Made by a program: the position numbers and the translations under genes. Shown here one piece after another: positions 47,572 through 56,466 of a stretch of DNA of 64,000 nucleotides. A model generated the notes under the pieces. That model made no database searches. It was given only the letters and a program-made list of their open reading frames with translations, and was not told the DNA's origin. Positions within the stretch are counted from its first letter, which is position 1, and every line of letters begins with the position of its first letter. This DNA is from Halothiobacillaceae bacterium (lineage in GTDB: Bacteria; Pseudomonadota; Gammaproteobacteria; Halothiobacillales; Halothiobacillaceae), in assembly GCA_028696185.1 (NCBI GenBank), contig JAQVHL010000005.1, positions 33,413-97,412 on the forward strand, written 5' to 3'.

Positions 47572-48219
47572 GTGAGAATCGTGCTTCTGGGCGCGCCGGG
47601 CTCCGGCAAGGGCACACAGGCCAAGCAACTCGTGGAACGCTACGGCATTCCGCAAATCTCCACCGGCGACCTGCTGCGCGCTGCCGTGGCGGCAGGCACT
47701 GAGCTTGGGCTGAAGGCCAAGGCCGCGATGGACCAGGGCCAGCTGGTCAGCGACGACATCGTGCTGGGCATGATCCGCGAACGCCTGGCCCAGGATGACG
47801 CGCACAAGGGCTATATCCTCGACGGCTTCCCGCGTAACCTCACCCAGGCCGATGCGCTCGACGCCATGCTGGCCGAACTCGACCAGTCCCTGCAGGCGGC
47901 GGTGCTGCTCGATGTGCCGTTCGACGACCTCCTGAAGCGCCTGACCGGCCGCCGCAGTGCGCCGGGTAGCGGCATGATCTACAACATCTACACCAACCCG
48001 CCCAAGGTCGAAGGTGTTTGCGATGTATCTGGCGAGCCCCTGGTTCACCGTTCCGACGACACCGAAGAAACCGTCGGCAAGCGTCTGAAGGTATTCGAGG
48101 AGCAGACCGCACCGCTCGTCGAGTTCTACCGCAAGCAGGGCAAGCTGCATGTCATCGACGGCACCCGCGAGATTGCGGAAATCACCCAGGACTTCCGCAC
48201 CCTGCTCGACACCCTCTGA
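47572..48219 (+). CDS. adk: adenylate kinase
   Basis: 215 residues from a GTG with GAGG upstream. P-loop [19 protein letters not shown]-binding [11 protein letters not shown], and [13 protein letters not shown] are typical. The LID region is present (long form), lacking zinc cysteines. It balances AMP, ADP and ATP. Confidence 0.96.
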   Translation: MRIVLLGAPGSGKGTQAKQLVERYGIPQISTGDLLRAAVAAGTELGLKAKAAMDQGQLVSDDIVLGMIRERLAQDDAHKGYILDGFPRNLTQADALDAMLAELDQSLQAAVLLDVPFDDLLKRLTGRRSAPGSGMIYNIYTNPPKVEGVCDVSGEPLVHRSDDTEETVGKRLKVFEEQTAPLVEFYRKQGKLHVIDGTREIAEITQDFRTLLDTL

Positions 48220-48229
48220 AGACGCCCCT

Positions 48230-50440
48230 GTGACGCACCGACCGCGCCGCCTGGCCAGGTGGCTCGGCCTGACTCTCGCCGTGTTGCCTGCACTGGCCAC
48301 GGCGCAGGCTTATTACGCCCACTGCCCGCCCTTCCTGCCCGAGCTGCCGACGCTGGCGCCCCTGCCCGATTCCCTGGGCGGGCGGGCTGAAGGCGATGCG
48401 CTCGTCTACACCGCCGAAGGGCATCTCACACTGAGCGGCAGCGCCTGGCTGCAACGACCGGGCAGCTGGCTCGGCGCGCAACGCATCGATTACTGGCGCG
48501 AGCCGGAGCGCGCCCGCGCCGAAGGCGAGCTGCTTTACCGCACCCCGGAAATAATCGTGCGGGGCGTGCGCGGCGAATTCGAGCCCGGCCCGCGCCGCGG
48601 CTGGCTCGATCAGGCCGACTACTGGCTCCCGGCCCGCCATGCGCGGGGGCGCGCTGAACGGGTGGAGCAGCTCGACGAGCAACACTACCGGCTCGATGAG
48701 GCCAGCTACACCACCTGTCCGGCAGGACAGGAAGCCTGGCGGCTCGACGCAAGCGACATCCGGCTTGACCGTGAAAGCGGACGCGGCGAAGCGCGAGACA
48801 CCACACTCACGCTAGGCGGACGGCCCGTACTGTGGCTGCCCTACATGAACTTCCCGATTGACGACCGGCGCCAGAGCGGTTTTCTCTATCCGATGCTCGC
48901 CTCCTCCGGACGGCGCGGTCTGGAGATTGCCGCACCTTATTACATCAACATCGCCCCCAACATGGACGCCACGCTCACCCCACGCCTGATGAGCAAACGT
49001 GGCCTGATGCTGGGTGGCGAGTTTCGTTATCTGCACCGCGAAGGACACGGCGAGGTGGCCCTGGACTGGATGCCCTGGGACGCCGAACGCGAGGATGGAC
49101 GCTACCGCCTGGGCCTCACGCACGAAGCCCGCTGGCAAAGCGGCTGGCAGAGCGCGCTGAACATCCGCCGTGTATCGGACCGCGACTATTTCACCGACTT
49201 CGCCAACACCTTCGACACCGCGCTGACCGACCACCTGGCGTCCAGCGCCCTGCTCACCCGCCAATGGCAAGGCTGGAACATCGGCCTGCTGGCCCAGGGT
49301 TTCCAGACCGTCAACCGTCTGGTGCCGGACAACGGCCGCCCCTACCAGCGCCTGCCCCAGCTCACCCTGTCCACCCTGCGCCCGCTCTTTGGCGGGGAGG
49401 GCTTCCAGAGCCTGTTCGAATTCGAGGGCGAAGCGGTCAACTTCACCCACCCGGTGGCCAGCCTGCCGCACGGCGGCCGCTACCGGGCCGCACCCGCACT
49501 GCGTCTGCCGCTGCGCGGCAGTTACTATCTTATCGAGCCGCGACTCGCGCTCGACGCCACGCATTACCAGCTCGACAAGCTCACGCATGAGCGCGTGCTG
49601 CCCATCGCCAGCCTCGACGCCCGGCTGTATTTCGAAGGGCGGCACGGCAACGAGGGCCGCTACCTGGGGCGACTGACCCCGCGCCTGTTCTATCTGAATG
49701 TTCCCGCGCGCGATCAGTCCATGCTGCCGGTTTTCGACACCACCCTCGCCAGCCTGAGCTTCGCCCAGTTGTTCCGTCACAACCGCTACAACGGCGTGGA
49801 CCGCATCGGCGATGCCAACCAGTTGACCTGGGCCCTGTCCTGGGATCTGGTGGATACCCACGCGGGGCGCGCTCCACTGGGACTGGCCCTGGGTCAGCAG
49901 TACCGCTTCCAGGACACCGAAGTCACGCTGGGCGAAGACCCGCTCAAACGCGGCTTCTCCAACGTAGTCGGCGAAATCAGCAGCGAACCGCTGGCCGGCG
50001 TGCGTGCCGCCTTCACCGCCGAATACGACCGTGAACGGCAGGCGCTGGGCCGCACCTACACCCGCCTGACCTGGCGCGGCAAGGATCGCGCGCTCATCAA
50101 TCTGGGCTACAGCGCCCAGCCCGACAGCTATCGCCAGGCAGACATCGGCTTTTCCTGGCCGGCCACGCCGCACTGGAACATCGTCGGACGTCATGCGCAC
50201 GCCCTGGACGACAACCAACCCATCAACAGCCTGATTGGCTTCGAGTACGACAGCTGCTGCTGGCTGCTGCGCGTCGTCGCCCAGCGCTATGTCGTCACCC
50301 CCGGCGACCCGACCCGCAGCGAGCATACCCTGGGGTTCATGCTGCAGCTGGAGCTCAAGGGCCTGGGCAGTCTGGGGCAAAGCGCTGACAGAACGCTGCA
50401 AAATGCTATCCTAGGCTACCAACCGCTCCGACCCGAATGA
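48230..50440 (+). CDS. lptD: LPS-assembly outer-membrane protein LptD
   Basis: 736 residues from the GTG 11 bp after adk. A signal peptide (WLGLTLAVLPALATA) precedes an N-terminal jellyroll (Cys in AHCPPF and TTCPAGQ) and a large C-terminal barrel. The conserved Cys pair near the end (YDSCCWLLRV) matches the LptD disulfide partners. With LptE it inserts lipopolysaccharide into the outer leaflet. Its stop overlaps surA (ATGA). Confidence 0.95.
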   Translation: MTHRPRRLARWLGLTLAVLPALATAQAYYAHCPPFLPELPTLAPLPDSLGGRAEGDALVYTAEGHLTLSGSAWLQRPGSWLGAQRIDYWREPERARAEGELLYRTPEIIVRGVRGEFEPGPRRGWLDQADYWLPARHARGRAERVEQLDEQHYRLDEASYTTCPAGQEAWRLDASDIRLDRESGRGEARDTTLTLGGRPVLWLPYMNFPIDDRRQSGFLYPMLASSGRRGLEIAAPYYINIAPNMDATLTPRLMSKRGLMLGGEFRYLHREGHGEVALDWMPWDAEREDGRYRLGLTHEARWQSGWQSALNIRRVSDRDYFTDFANTFDTALTDHLASSALLTRQWQGWNIGLLAQGFQTVNRLVPDNGRPYQRLPQLTLSTLRPLFGGEGFQSLFEFEGEAVNFTHPVASLPHGGRYRAAPALRLPLRGSYYLIEPRLALDATHYQLDKLTHERVLPIASLDARLYFEGRHGNEGRYLGRLTPRLFYLNVPARDQSMLPVFDTTLASLSFAQLFRHNRYNGVDRIGDANQLTWALSWDLVDTHAGRAPLGLALGQQYRFQDTEVTLGEDPLKRGFSNVVGEISSEPLAGVRAAFTAEYDRERQALGRTYTRLTWRGKDRALINLGYSAQPDSYRQADIGFSWPATPHWNIVGRHAHALDDNQPINSLIGFEYDSCCWLLRVVAQRYVVTPGDPTRSEHTLGFMLQLELKGLGSLGQSADRTLQNAILGYQPLRPE

Positions 50441-51759
50441 GTTTCAACATCATGCGCCCGGTTATCCGCAACACGCTTGCCGCCCTCGTCCTGTTTTCCG
50501 GCCCCCTGTTCAGCGTCCCTGCCTCCGCCCAGCTGGTCGATCAGGTGGTGGCGGTGGTCAACGACGATGTCATCACCGGGCGCGAGCTCGACCTGGAAAT
50601 CCGCACCGTCGTGCAGCAGCTGCGCGCGCGTGATCCCAACCTGCAACTCCCGCCGCCGCGCGTGCTGCAGGCCCAGGTGCTCGACCGCATGATCGGCCAG
50701 CGTGCCCAGCTGCAGCTGGCCAGCCAGCTCGGCATCCGCATCGATGACATCACCCTCAACGGCGCGCTGGAAAACATCGCCGCACAGAACGGCATGACCC
50801 TGCCCCAGTTCCGCGACACCCTGGAAAAACAGGGCGTGAGCTTCCCTGTGTTCCGCGAGCAGATCCGCAACGAAATCACCCTGCAACGCCTGCACCAGCG
50901 CGAAGTGGTCGACCGCGTGATCGTCTCCGACCGCGAGGTGGACGAATACCTGGAACGCTTTACCGGGGGCGCCGCAGGCACCCGCAACGAATACCACCTG
51001 CAGAACATCCTCATTCCGCTGCCGGAAACCGCGAGTCCTGACGACATCAGCGCCGCGCGGGCCCTGGGCGAGGAAGCGCTCAAGGCGCTTCAGAGCGAGG
51101 ACTTCGCCGCCGTGGCCGCGCGCTACTCCAAGGCCCCCAATGCCCTGGAAGGCGGCGAGCTCGGCTGGCGCGACGCCTCGCGCGTCCCCAGCCTGCTCCT
51201 GGACACCGTCACCCAACTGCAGGCCGGACAGCACAGCGGCCTGATCCGTGGCCCGAACGGTTTCCATATCGTGCGCGTCGCCGAGATCCGTGGCGTGCAG
51301 GAAGCGCCAAAACTGACCGAAACCCACGCCCGCCACATCCTCATCCAGACCGATGCACGCACCAGCAATGACGATGCGCGTCGGCAGGTAGAAGCCCTGC
51401 GCGAACGTGCGCAGAAGGGCGCGGACTTTGCCGAACTGGCGCGCACCTACTCTGCCGACAAGGGCTCCGCCGAACGCGGTGGCGACCTGGGCTGGGTTCG
51501 TCCGGGCGTGATGGTCGAAGAATTCGAGCGCGCCATGAACGAGACGCCCTCGGGCGCCCTCAGCCCGGCCTTCCGCAGCCCTTTCGGCTGGCATGTCATC
51601 CAGGTGCTGGAGCGTCGTGAAACCACCCCGTCCATGGAACAGCTGCGCTCCCAGGCCCGTCAGGCCGTAGGGCAGCGCAAATCCGAAGAAGACCTGTTCC
51701 GCTGGACCCAGCGCATCCGTTCCGAGGCCTACATCGAGAACCGGATTCCCGCCCCCTGA
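50437..51759 (+). CDS. surA: periplasmic chaperone/PPIase SurA
   Basis: 440 residues. A signal peptide ends VPASA. An N-terminal chaperone module precedes two parvulin domains (EYHLQNILIPLPE near residue 186 and ARHILIQTDART near 297), each with GGDLGW-type segments; the second is normally the active one. It escorts outer-membrane proteins including LptD. An internal ATG at 50452 is an alternative start. Confidence 0.95.
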   Translation: MSFNIMRPVIRNTLAALVLFSGPLFSVPASAQLVDQVVAVVNDDVITGRELDLEIRTVVQQLRARDPNLQLPPPRVLQAQVLDRMIGQRAQLQLASQLGIRIDDITLNGALENIAAQNGMTLPQFRDTLEKQGVSFPVFREQIRNEITLQRLHQREVVDRVIVSDREVDEYLERFTGGAAGTRNEYHLQNILIPLPETASPDDISAARALGEEALKALQSEDFAAVAARYSKAPNALEGGELGWRDASRVPSLLLDTVTQLQAGQHSGLIRGPNGFHIVRVAEIRGVQEAPKLTETHARHILIQTDARTSNDDARRQVEALRERAQKGADFAELARTYSADKGSAERGGDLGWVRPGVMVEEFERAMNETPSGALSPAFRSPFGWHVIQVLERRETTPSMEQLRSQARQAVGQRKSEEDLFRWTQRIRSEAYIENRIPAP

Positions 51760-51768
51760 GTCCGGCCC

Positions 51769-52770
51769 ATGAAAATCGCCATCACACCGGGTGAGCCAGC
51801 AGGTATCGGTCCCGATCTGGCCGTACAACTACCGCAAAACCGCTGGCCGGTGGAACTGGTGCTGATCGCCGATCCCGAACTGCTGCAGGAGCGCGCCGCC
51901 CGGCTGGGTCGCGCCGCGCCCGTGCTCGCTGCGCACGACCCCGCGCGGCCGGCCCGCCCCGGCACGCTAAGCCTGCTGCCGGTGCCCCGTCACGCCCCCA
52001 CCCGTTGCGGTCATGCCGATCCGGCCAACGCCCCCTATGTTCTCGCCACCCTGCGCCACGCGGTTGAGGGTTGCCAGACAGGCGCCTTCGCCGCCCTGGT
52101 CACCGGCCCGGTACACAAGGGCGTCATCAACGAAGCCGGCATCCCCTTTACCGGCCATACCGAGTTCATTGCCGAAATCACCGGCGGCACGCCGCTGATG
52201 ATGCTCGCCGCCCCCGGACGCAAGGCTTTGGACGGCACACCCCGCCCCTTGCGCGTGGCCCTGGCCACCACGCATCTGCCGCTGCGCGAGGTGGCCGACG
52301 CCATCCAGCCCGAGCGTCTGGCCCGCCTGCTGCGCCTGCTGCACAGCGCATTGCGCGAGCGCCTGGGCCTGCCCCATCCGCGCATCCTCGTTGCCGGCCT
52401 CAACCCGCATGCGGGCGAAGGCGGACACCTGGGGCGCGAGGAAATCGAAATCATCGGCCCGGTGCTGGAGCGACTGCGCGGCGAGGGCCTGAGTCTGTAC
52501 GGCCCGCTGCCCGCCGACACCCTGTTCACCCCACGACATCTGGACGTGGCCGACGCCGTGCTGGCCATGTATCACGATCAGGGCCTGCCCGTACTCAAGC
52601 ACGTCGGCTTCGGCAACGCCGTCAACATCACCCTGGGCCTGCCCATCCTGCGCACCTCGGTTGACCACGGCACCGCACTGGACATCGCCGGCAGCGGCCG
52701 CGCGGATCCCGGCAGCCTGGAAACCGCCATCGACACGGCCATCGAATTTTGCCAGGCCCAACGCCCATGA
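51769..52770 (+). CDS. pdxA: 4-hydroxythreonine-4-phosphate dehydrogenase
   Basis: 333 residues. This NAD-dependent enzyme of the DXP-dependent pyridoxal phosphate pathway has the N-terminal [13 protein letters not shown], metal ligand His in [12 protein letters not shown] and [12 protein letters not shown], and [13 protein letters not shown]. Its stop overlaps rsmA (ATGA). Confidence 0.96.
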   Translation: MKIAITPGEPAGIGPDLAVQLPQNRWPVELVLIADPELLQERAARLGRAAPVLAAHDPARPARPGTLSLLPVPRHAPTRCGHADPANAPYVLATLRHAVEGCQTGAFAALVTGPVHKGVINEAGIPFTGHTEFIAEITGGTPLMMLAAPGRKALDGTPRPLRVALATTHLPLREVADAIQPERLARLLRLLHSALRERLGLPHPRILVAGLNPHAGEGGHLGREEIEIIGPVLERLRGEGLSLYGPLPADTLFTPRHLDVADAVLAMYHDQGLPVLKHVGFGNAVNITLGLPILRTSVDHGTALDIAGSGRADPGSLETAIDTAIEFCQAQRP

Positions 52771-53588
52771 GCTCAGACAGTCCCCGTTCCCACCAGCCCC
52801 GCAAACGCTTCGGCCAGCACTTCCTGCACGACCAGGGCGTCATCGCGCGCATCGTGGCCGCCATTGCCCCACGCCCCGGTGATCGCCTCGTGGAAATCGG
52901 CCCCGGACTGGGCGCCATGACCTGCCCCTTGCTGGAAGCGGCAGGCCGCCTGGATGTCGTCGAGCTCGACCGCGACGTGATTCCACGCCTGATCGCACGC
53001 TGCGGCAGTCGCGGCGAATTGCAGGTACATCAGGCCGACGCCCTGCGCTTCGATTTCCGCGCCCTGCGTGGAGGGGACGAACGCCCCCCGCTGCGCGTGG
53101 TCGGCAACCTGCCCTACAACATCTCCACCCCGCTGCTCTTCCATCTGTTCAACGCCCTGCCGGCCATCAGCGACATGGTATTCATGCTGCAGAAGGAAGT
53201 GGTGGACCGCCTGGCCGCCGCGCCGGGTAGCGCCGACTACGGACGCCTGTCAGTCATGGCCCAGTATCACAGTGCCGTGGAGGCCCTGTTCGACGTTGGC
53301 CCGGAAGCCTTCGACCCACCACCACGCGTGGACTCGGCCATTGTGGCCCTGCGCCCCTATGCCACGCCCCCCGTCGAAGCCGGCTCCCTCGCCACCCTGG
53401 AGCGCGTGGTAAGCCAGGCCTTCAGCCAGCGCCGCAAGACCCTGCGCAATGTCCTGCGCCCGCTGATCGACGGCGAAACGCTCGACGCACTGGGCATCGA
53501 CCCGCAACGCCGCCCGGAAACGCTCGCTCTGGGCGAATTTGCCCGCATCAGCCGGCATGTCCATGCCCAGCCCGGAGAACCCGCATGA
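52767..53588 (+). CDS. rsmA: 16S rRNA dimethyladenosine transferase RsmA (KsgA)
   Basis: 273 residues. [10 protein letters not shown] at the start, SAM motif [11 protein letters not shown] and catalytic NLPYNIS identify it. It dimethylates two adenines at the 3' end of 16S rRNA late in 30S assembly. The start is the ATG overlapping the pdxA stop; the six codons upstream are not needed. Its stop overlaps pgl. Confidence 0.96.
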   Translation: MSSDSPRSHQPRKRFGQHFLHDQGVIARIVAAIAPRPGDRLVEIGPGLGAMTCPLLEAAGRLDVVELDRDVIPRLIARCGSRGELQVHQADALRFDFRALRGGDERPPLRVVGNLPYNISTPLLFHLFNALPAISDMVFMLQKEVVDRLAAAPGSADYGRLSVMAQYHSAVEALFDVGPEAFDPPPRVDSAIVALRPYATPPVEAGSLATLERVVSQAFSQRRKTLRNVLRPLIDGETLDALGIDPQRRPETLALGEFARISRHVHAQPGEPA

Positions 53589-54304
53589 GCCTGCAGGTCT
53601 TTCCCGACGCACAGGCACTGGCCCAGGGCGCCGCCCTGGCGCTGGCCGGCCTGATCGAAACCGCCCAGAACGCGCGCGGCATGTGCCGCATCGCCCTGTC
53701 CGGTGGCTCCACGCCCCGCCGCCTGCACCACGCCCTCGCCACCGCGCCGCTGGCCGGGCGCATCGACTGGACGCGCTGCGCGTTCTACTTCGGCGACGAG
53801 CGCGTCGTGCCCCTGTCCGATGAACGCAGCAATGCCCGCATGGCGCAGGAAACCCTGTTTCAGCCACTAGGCATACCTACCGCGCAGATTTTCCCGATGG
53901 TTCTTGACCCCACGCAGCCCGAAGCCGAGGCCCAGCGCTACGAAGCACTTCTACAGCGCTTCGACGGGGTTTTCGACATCGTGTTGCTGGGCATGGGCAG
54001 CGACGGGCATTGCGCCTCGCTGTTCCCGGACACACCCGCGCTGCTTGAAACCCACCGCCGCGTGGTGGCGAACCTCGCCCCGCAACTGGACCCACCGCGC
54101 CTGACCCTGACCTACCCGGCCCTGGAAGCGGCACGTGAAGTGGCCGTACTGGTCTCCGGGCCGGACAAGGCGGCCACACTCGCCCAGGTCATGACCGGGG
54201 ACAGCCGCCTCCCCCTGGGGCGGCTCGCGGCCCGCCGGCCGCTACACTGGTGGCTGGACGCCGAAGCCGGCCACCTCATCGCCACACCCACCACCGAAAC
54301 ATGA
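53585..54304 (+). CDS. pgl: 6-phosphogluconolactonase
   Basis: 239 residues. It opens 6-phosphogluconolactone in the oxidative pentose phosphate route. Family motifs are ALSGGSTPRRLHHAL, YFGDERVVPLSDERSN and LGMGSDGHCASLFP. It sits between rsmA and apaG with 4-bp overlaps on both sides, an insertion in the common rsmA-apaG-apaH order. No zwf or edd is nearby. Confidence 0.94.
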   Translation: MSLQVFPDAQALAQGAALALAGLIETAQNARGMCRIALSGGSTPRRLHHALATAPLAGRIDWTRCAFYFGDERVVPLSDERSNARMAQETLFQPLGIPTAQIFPMVLDPTQPEAEAQRYEALLQRFDGVFDIVLLGMGSDGHCASLFPDTPALLETHRRVVANLAPQLDPPRLTLTYPALEAAREVAVLVSGPDKAATLAQVMTGDSRLPLGRLAARRPLHWWLDAEAGHLIATPTTET

Positions 54305-54681
54305 ACACCCTCCCCACCCTCATCCTCATCGAGCCGGTGCCGCATTACCTGGCCGAACAGTCCGATCCGGACAACAACCGCTACGTCTTTGCCTACACCA
54401 TCACCCTGCGCAACCAGGGCGAACGCCCTGCCCGCCTCATCGCCCGTCACTGGGTCATCACCCACGCCGACGGCCGGGTGGAAGAGGTGCGTGGCGAAGG
54501 TGTGGTGGGCGAAACACCCCGCCTGACGCCTGGAATGAACTACAGTTACACCAGCGGCACGGTATTCAACGCCCCGGTCGGCGCCATGGAAGGCAGCTAC
54601 ACCTTCGTCACCGACGAGGGGCAACGCTTTGTCGTACCGATACCGCGCTTCACCCTATCCATTCCGCGCGTACTTCACTAA
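54301..54681 (+). CDS. apaG: ApaG-domain protein
   Basis: 126 residues, a single ApaG fibronectin-like domain: YVFAYTITLRNQGERPARLIARHWVITHADG, and GTVFNAPVGAMEGSY. Family members are linked to Co/Mg resistance and phosphate-compound binding. It starts over the pgl stop (ATGA) and is followed immediately by the methyltransferase ATG. Confidence 0.94.
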   Translation: MNTLPTLILIEPVPHYLAEQSDPDNNRYVFAYTITLRNQGERPARLIARHWVITHADGRVEEVRGEGVVGETPRLTPGMNYSYTSGTVFNAPVGAMEGSYTFVTDEGQRFVVPIPRFTLSIPRVLH

Positions 54682-55302
54682 ATGCTGAAACAAGCCTACA
54701 CGCTCTGGGCGCCCCTCTACGACCTGATGCTCGAAGCGCCGACCCGCGCCGCGCGGCGGCGTAGCCTGGCGCTTCTGGGCGATGTACGGCAGCGCAAGAT
54801 CGTGATTGCCGGCGTAGGCACCGGCCTGGATTTCCCTCACCTGCGCGCAGGCGCCCACTACACCGGCATCGACCTGACCCCCGCCATGCTGGACAAGGCC
54901 CGCCGCCGCGCCCGGCGCTGCGGCCTGCCCATCCGCCTGATCGAAGGCGACGCCTGCGCCCTACCCTTCGCCGATGGCGAAGCCGATGTCGTCGTCCTGC
55001 ACCTCATCCTCGCCGTGGTTCCCAACCCGGCCGAAGTACTGGCTGAAGCCAGCCGCATCCTGCGCCCCGGCGGACAGGCCCTGATCCTCGACAAATTCCT
55101 GCGCCCCGGACAACGCGCCCCGCTGCGACGCGCCGCCAGCCCGCTGCTCGGCCGACTGGCCACGCGCACCGACGTCGTCTTCGAGCCCCTGCTGGAAGCC
55201 CACCCGGAACTGTGCCTGCGCCACGATGCACCGGCCTTTGCCCGAGGCTGGTTCCGCCACATCCTGCTGGAAAAAACCCCGCTGCAAGGAGAGCCGACAT
55301 GA
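54682..55302 (+). CDS. class I SAM-dependent methyltransferase
   Basis: 206 residues. Motif I VIAGVGTGLDFPHLRAG is a variant with AGVGTG; motif II is the Asp in GIDLTPAMLD; GDACALPFADGEADVVV and RILRPGGQALI follow. It resembles UbiE/phospholipid-type methyltransferases. It is directly joined to apaG (stop then ATG) and overlaps apaH by 4 bp. The substrate is unknown. Confidence 0.85.
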   Translation: MLKQAYTLWAPLYDLMLEAPTRAARRRSLALLGDVRQRKIVIAGVGTGLDFPHLRAGAHYTGIDLTPAMLDKARRRARRCGLPIRLIEGDACALPFADGEADVVVLHLILAVVPNPAEVLAEASRILRPGGQALILDKFLRPGQRAPLRRAASPLLGRLATRTDVVFEPLLEAHPELCLRHDAPAFARGWFRHILLEKTPLQGEPT

Positions 55303-56126
55303 GCGTCTGGGCCATTGGCGATTTGCAGGGCTGTCTCGACCCGCTGCTCCAGCTACTGGACACGCTGGGCTTCGATCCCGCCTGCGACCGCCTGTGGTTC
55401 GTCGGGGATCTGGTCAATCGCGGGCCGCAATCGCTCGAATGCCTGCGCTTCGTGCGCGATCTGGGCGAAACCGCCATTACAGTACTGGGCAACCACGACC
55501 TGAACCTACTCGCCGTCGCCCATGCCGGACGACGCCCCAAAAGCCGCGACACGCTGGATGGCATCCTAAACGCCCCCGACCGCGATGAGCTTCTCCACTG
55601 GCTGCGACATCAGCCGCTGCTGCATCACGACACACGCCTGGGCTGGACCCTCATCCACGCCGGCCTGCCCAGAGAATGGGACATCGCCACCGCGCAACGC
55701 GCGGCGCGCGAAGTGGAAAGCGCCCTACAGGGACCGGACTTTACCTTGTTCCTGCGCGAAATGTTCGGTGACGAACCGGCAAACTGGTCGGAATCACTCC
55801 AGGGCATCGAACGCCTGCGCTACAGCACCAACGCCCTGACCCGCATGCGCTACTGCACACCGCAGGGCCAACTGGAATTTCAGCACAAAGGACCGCCCGG
55901 CACCCAACCGGACGGACTCCTCCCCTGGTTCGCCCTGAGCGATTGCCGCTGGGCGGGCGAAAAACTGGTCTTCGGCCACTGGTCCACCTTAGGCGATACC
56001 GGCAACCCGAACGTGCGCGGCATCGACAACGGCTGCCTGTGGGGCGGCCGGCTCACCGCCCTGCGCCTGGACGGCCCGACCGAAGAAATCAGCCTCCCCT
56101 GCGCGGGGCACCGCCGCCCCGGCTAA
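55299..56126 (+). CDS. apaH: symmetrical diadenosine tetraphosphatase ApaH
   Basis: 275 residues. Metallophosphatase motifs: AIGDLQGC, FVGDLVNRGPQS, LGNHDLN, HAGLP and FGHWS. It splits Ap4A to two ADP and can remove Np4N caps from RNA. It ends the lptD-surA-pdxA-rsmA-pgl-apaG-MT-apaH run. Confidence 0.95.
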   Translation: MSVWAIGDLQGCLDPLLQLLDTLGFDPACDRLWFVGDLVNRGPQSLECLRFVRDLGETAITVLGNHDLNLLAVAHAGRRPKSRDTLDGILNAPDRDELLHWLRHQPLLHHDTRLGWTLIHAGLPREWDIATAQRAAREVESALQGPDFTLFLREMFGDEPANWSESLQGIERLRYSTNALTRMRYCTPQGQLEFQHKGPPGTQPDGLLPWFALSDCRWAGEKLVFGHWSTLGDTGNPNVRGIDNGCLWGGRLTALRLDGPTEEISLPCAGHRRPG

Positions 56127-56466
56127 GCCCCAGGTCATATCCGGTTAAGCGGTGGAATGAGCGATGAACGGTTCCACGGCCACGCCCCCGCCTCACCCCG
56201 CCGGATTGTTTAGCCCTCAACGCCACCCAATACCCTCAAGCCCGCGGCTTTCAGATAGGCGATCAGCAACAGCCCTTCGCCCCGGCAAAACACGTCCACA
56301 AAGAAAGCACAAAATAGTTGACGCACAACAAAACAGGTCTACTATAGCTACACATCCATAAATAAAACACGGATCATCGCGCCCTCAAATCATGGGCTCC
56401 ACGGGCCAGGCCAACCGCGCAATAGCCAAAACGGGTATTGCCACCAAAGTCGGGGAGGAAGATATC
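56127..56466. other. 340-bp non-coding region upstream of cas3
   Basis: The first 160 bp are C-rich with no convincing gene or CRISPR repeat; the last 150 bp are A-rich and carry the cas promoter. No array leader is recognisable. Confidence 0.6.
56318..56345 (+). promoter_or_regulatory. sigma70 promoter of the cas operon
   Basis: TTGACG (56318-56323) and TACTAT (56340-56345) are spaced by 16 bp in an AT-rich patch, about 120 bp upstream of the chosen cas3 start. Confidence 0.6.

Noticed and set aside
48812..50401. A 529-codon open frame antisense to lptD
   Set aside because: Composition follows the reverse of lptD codons and shows no independent motif.
56127..56391. Possible CRISPR array or leader upstream of cas3
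   Set aside because: No repeated unit of 28-29 nt is present; only a partial GATGAAC match was seen.
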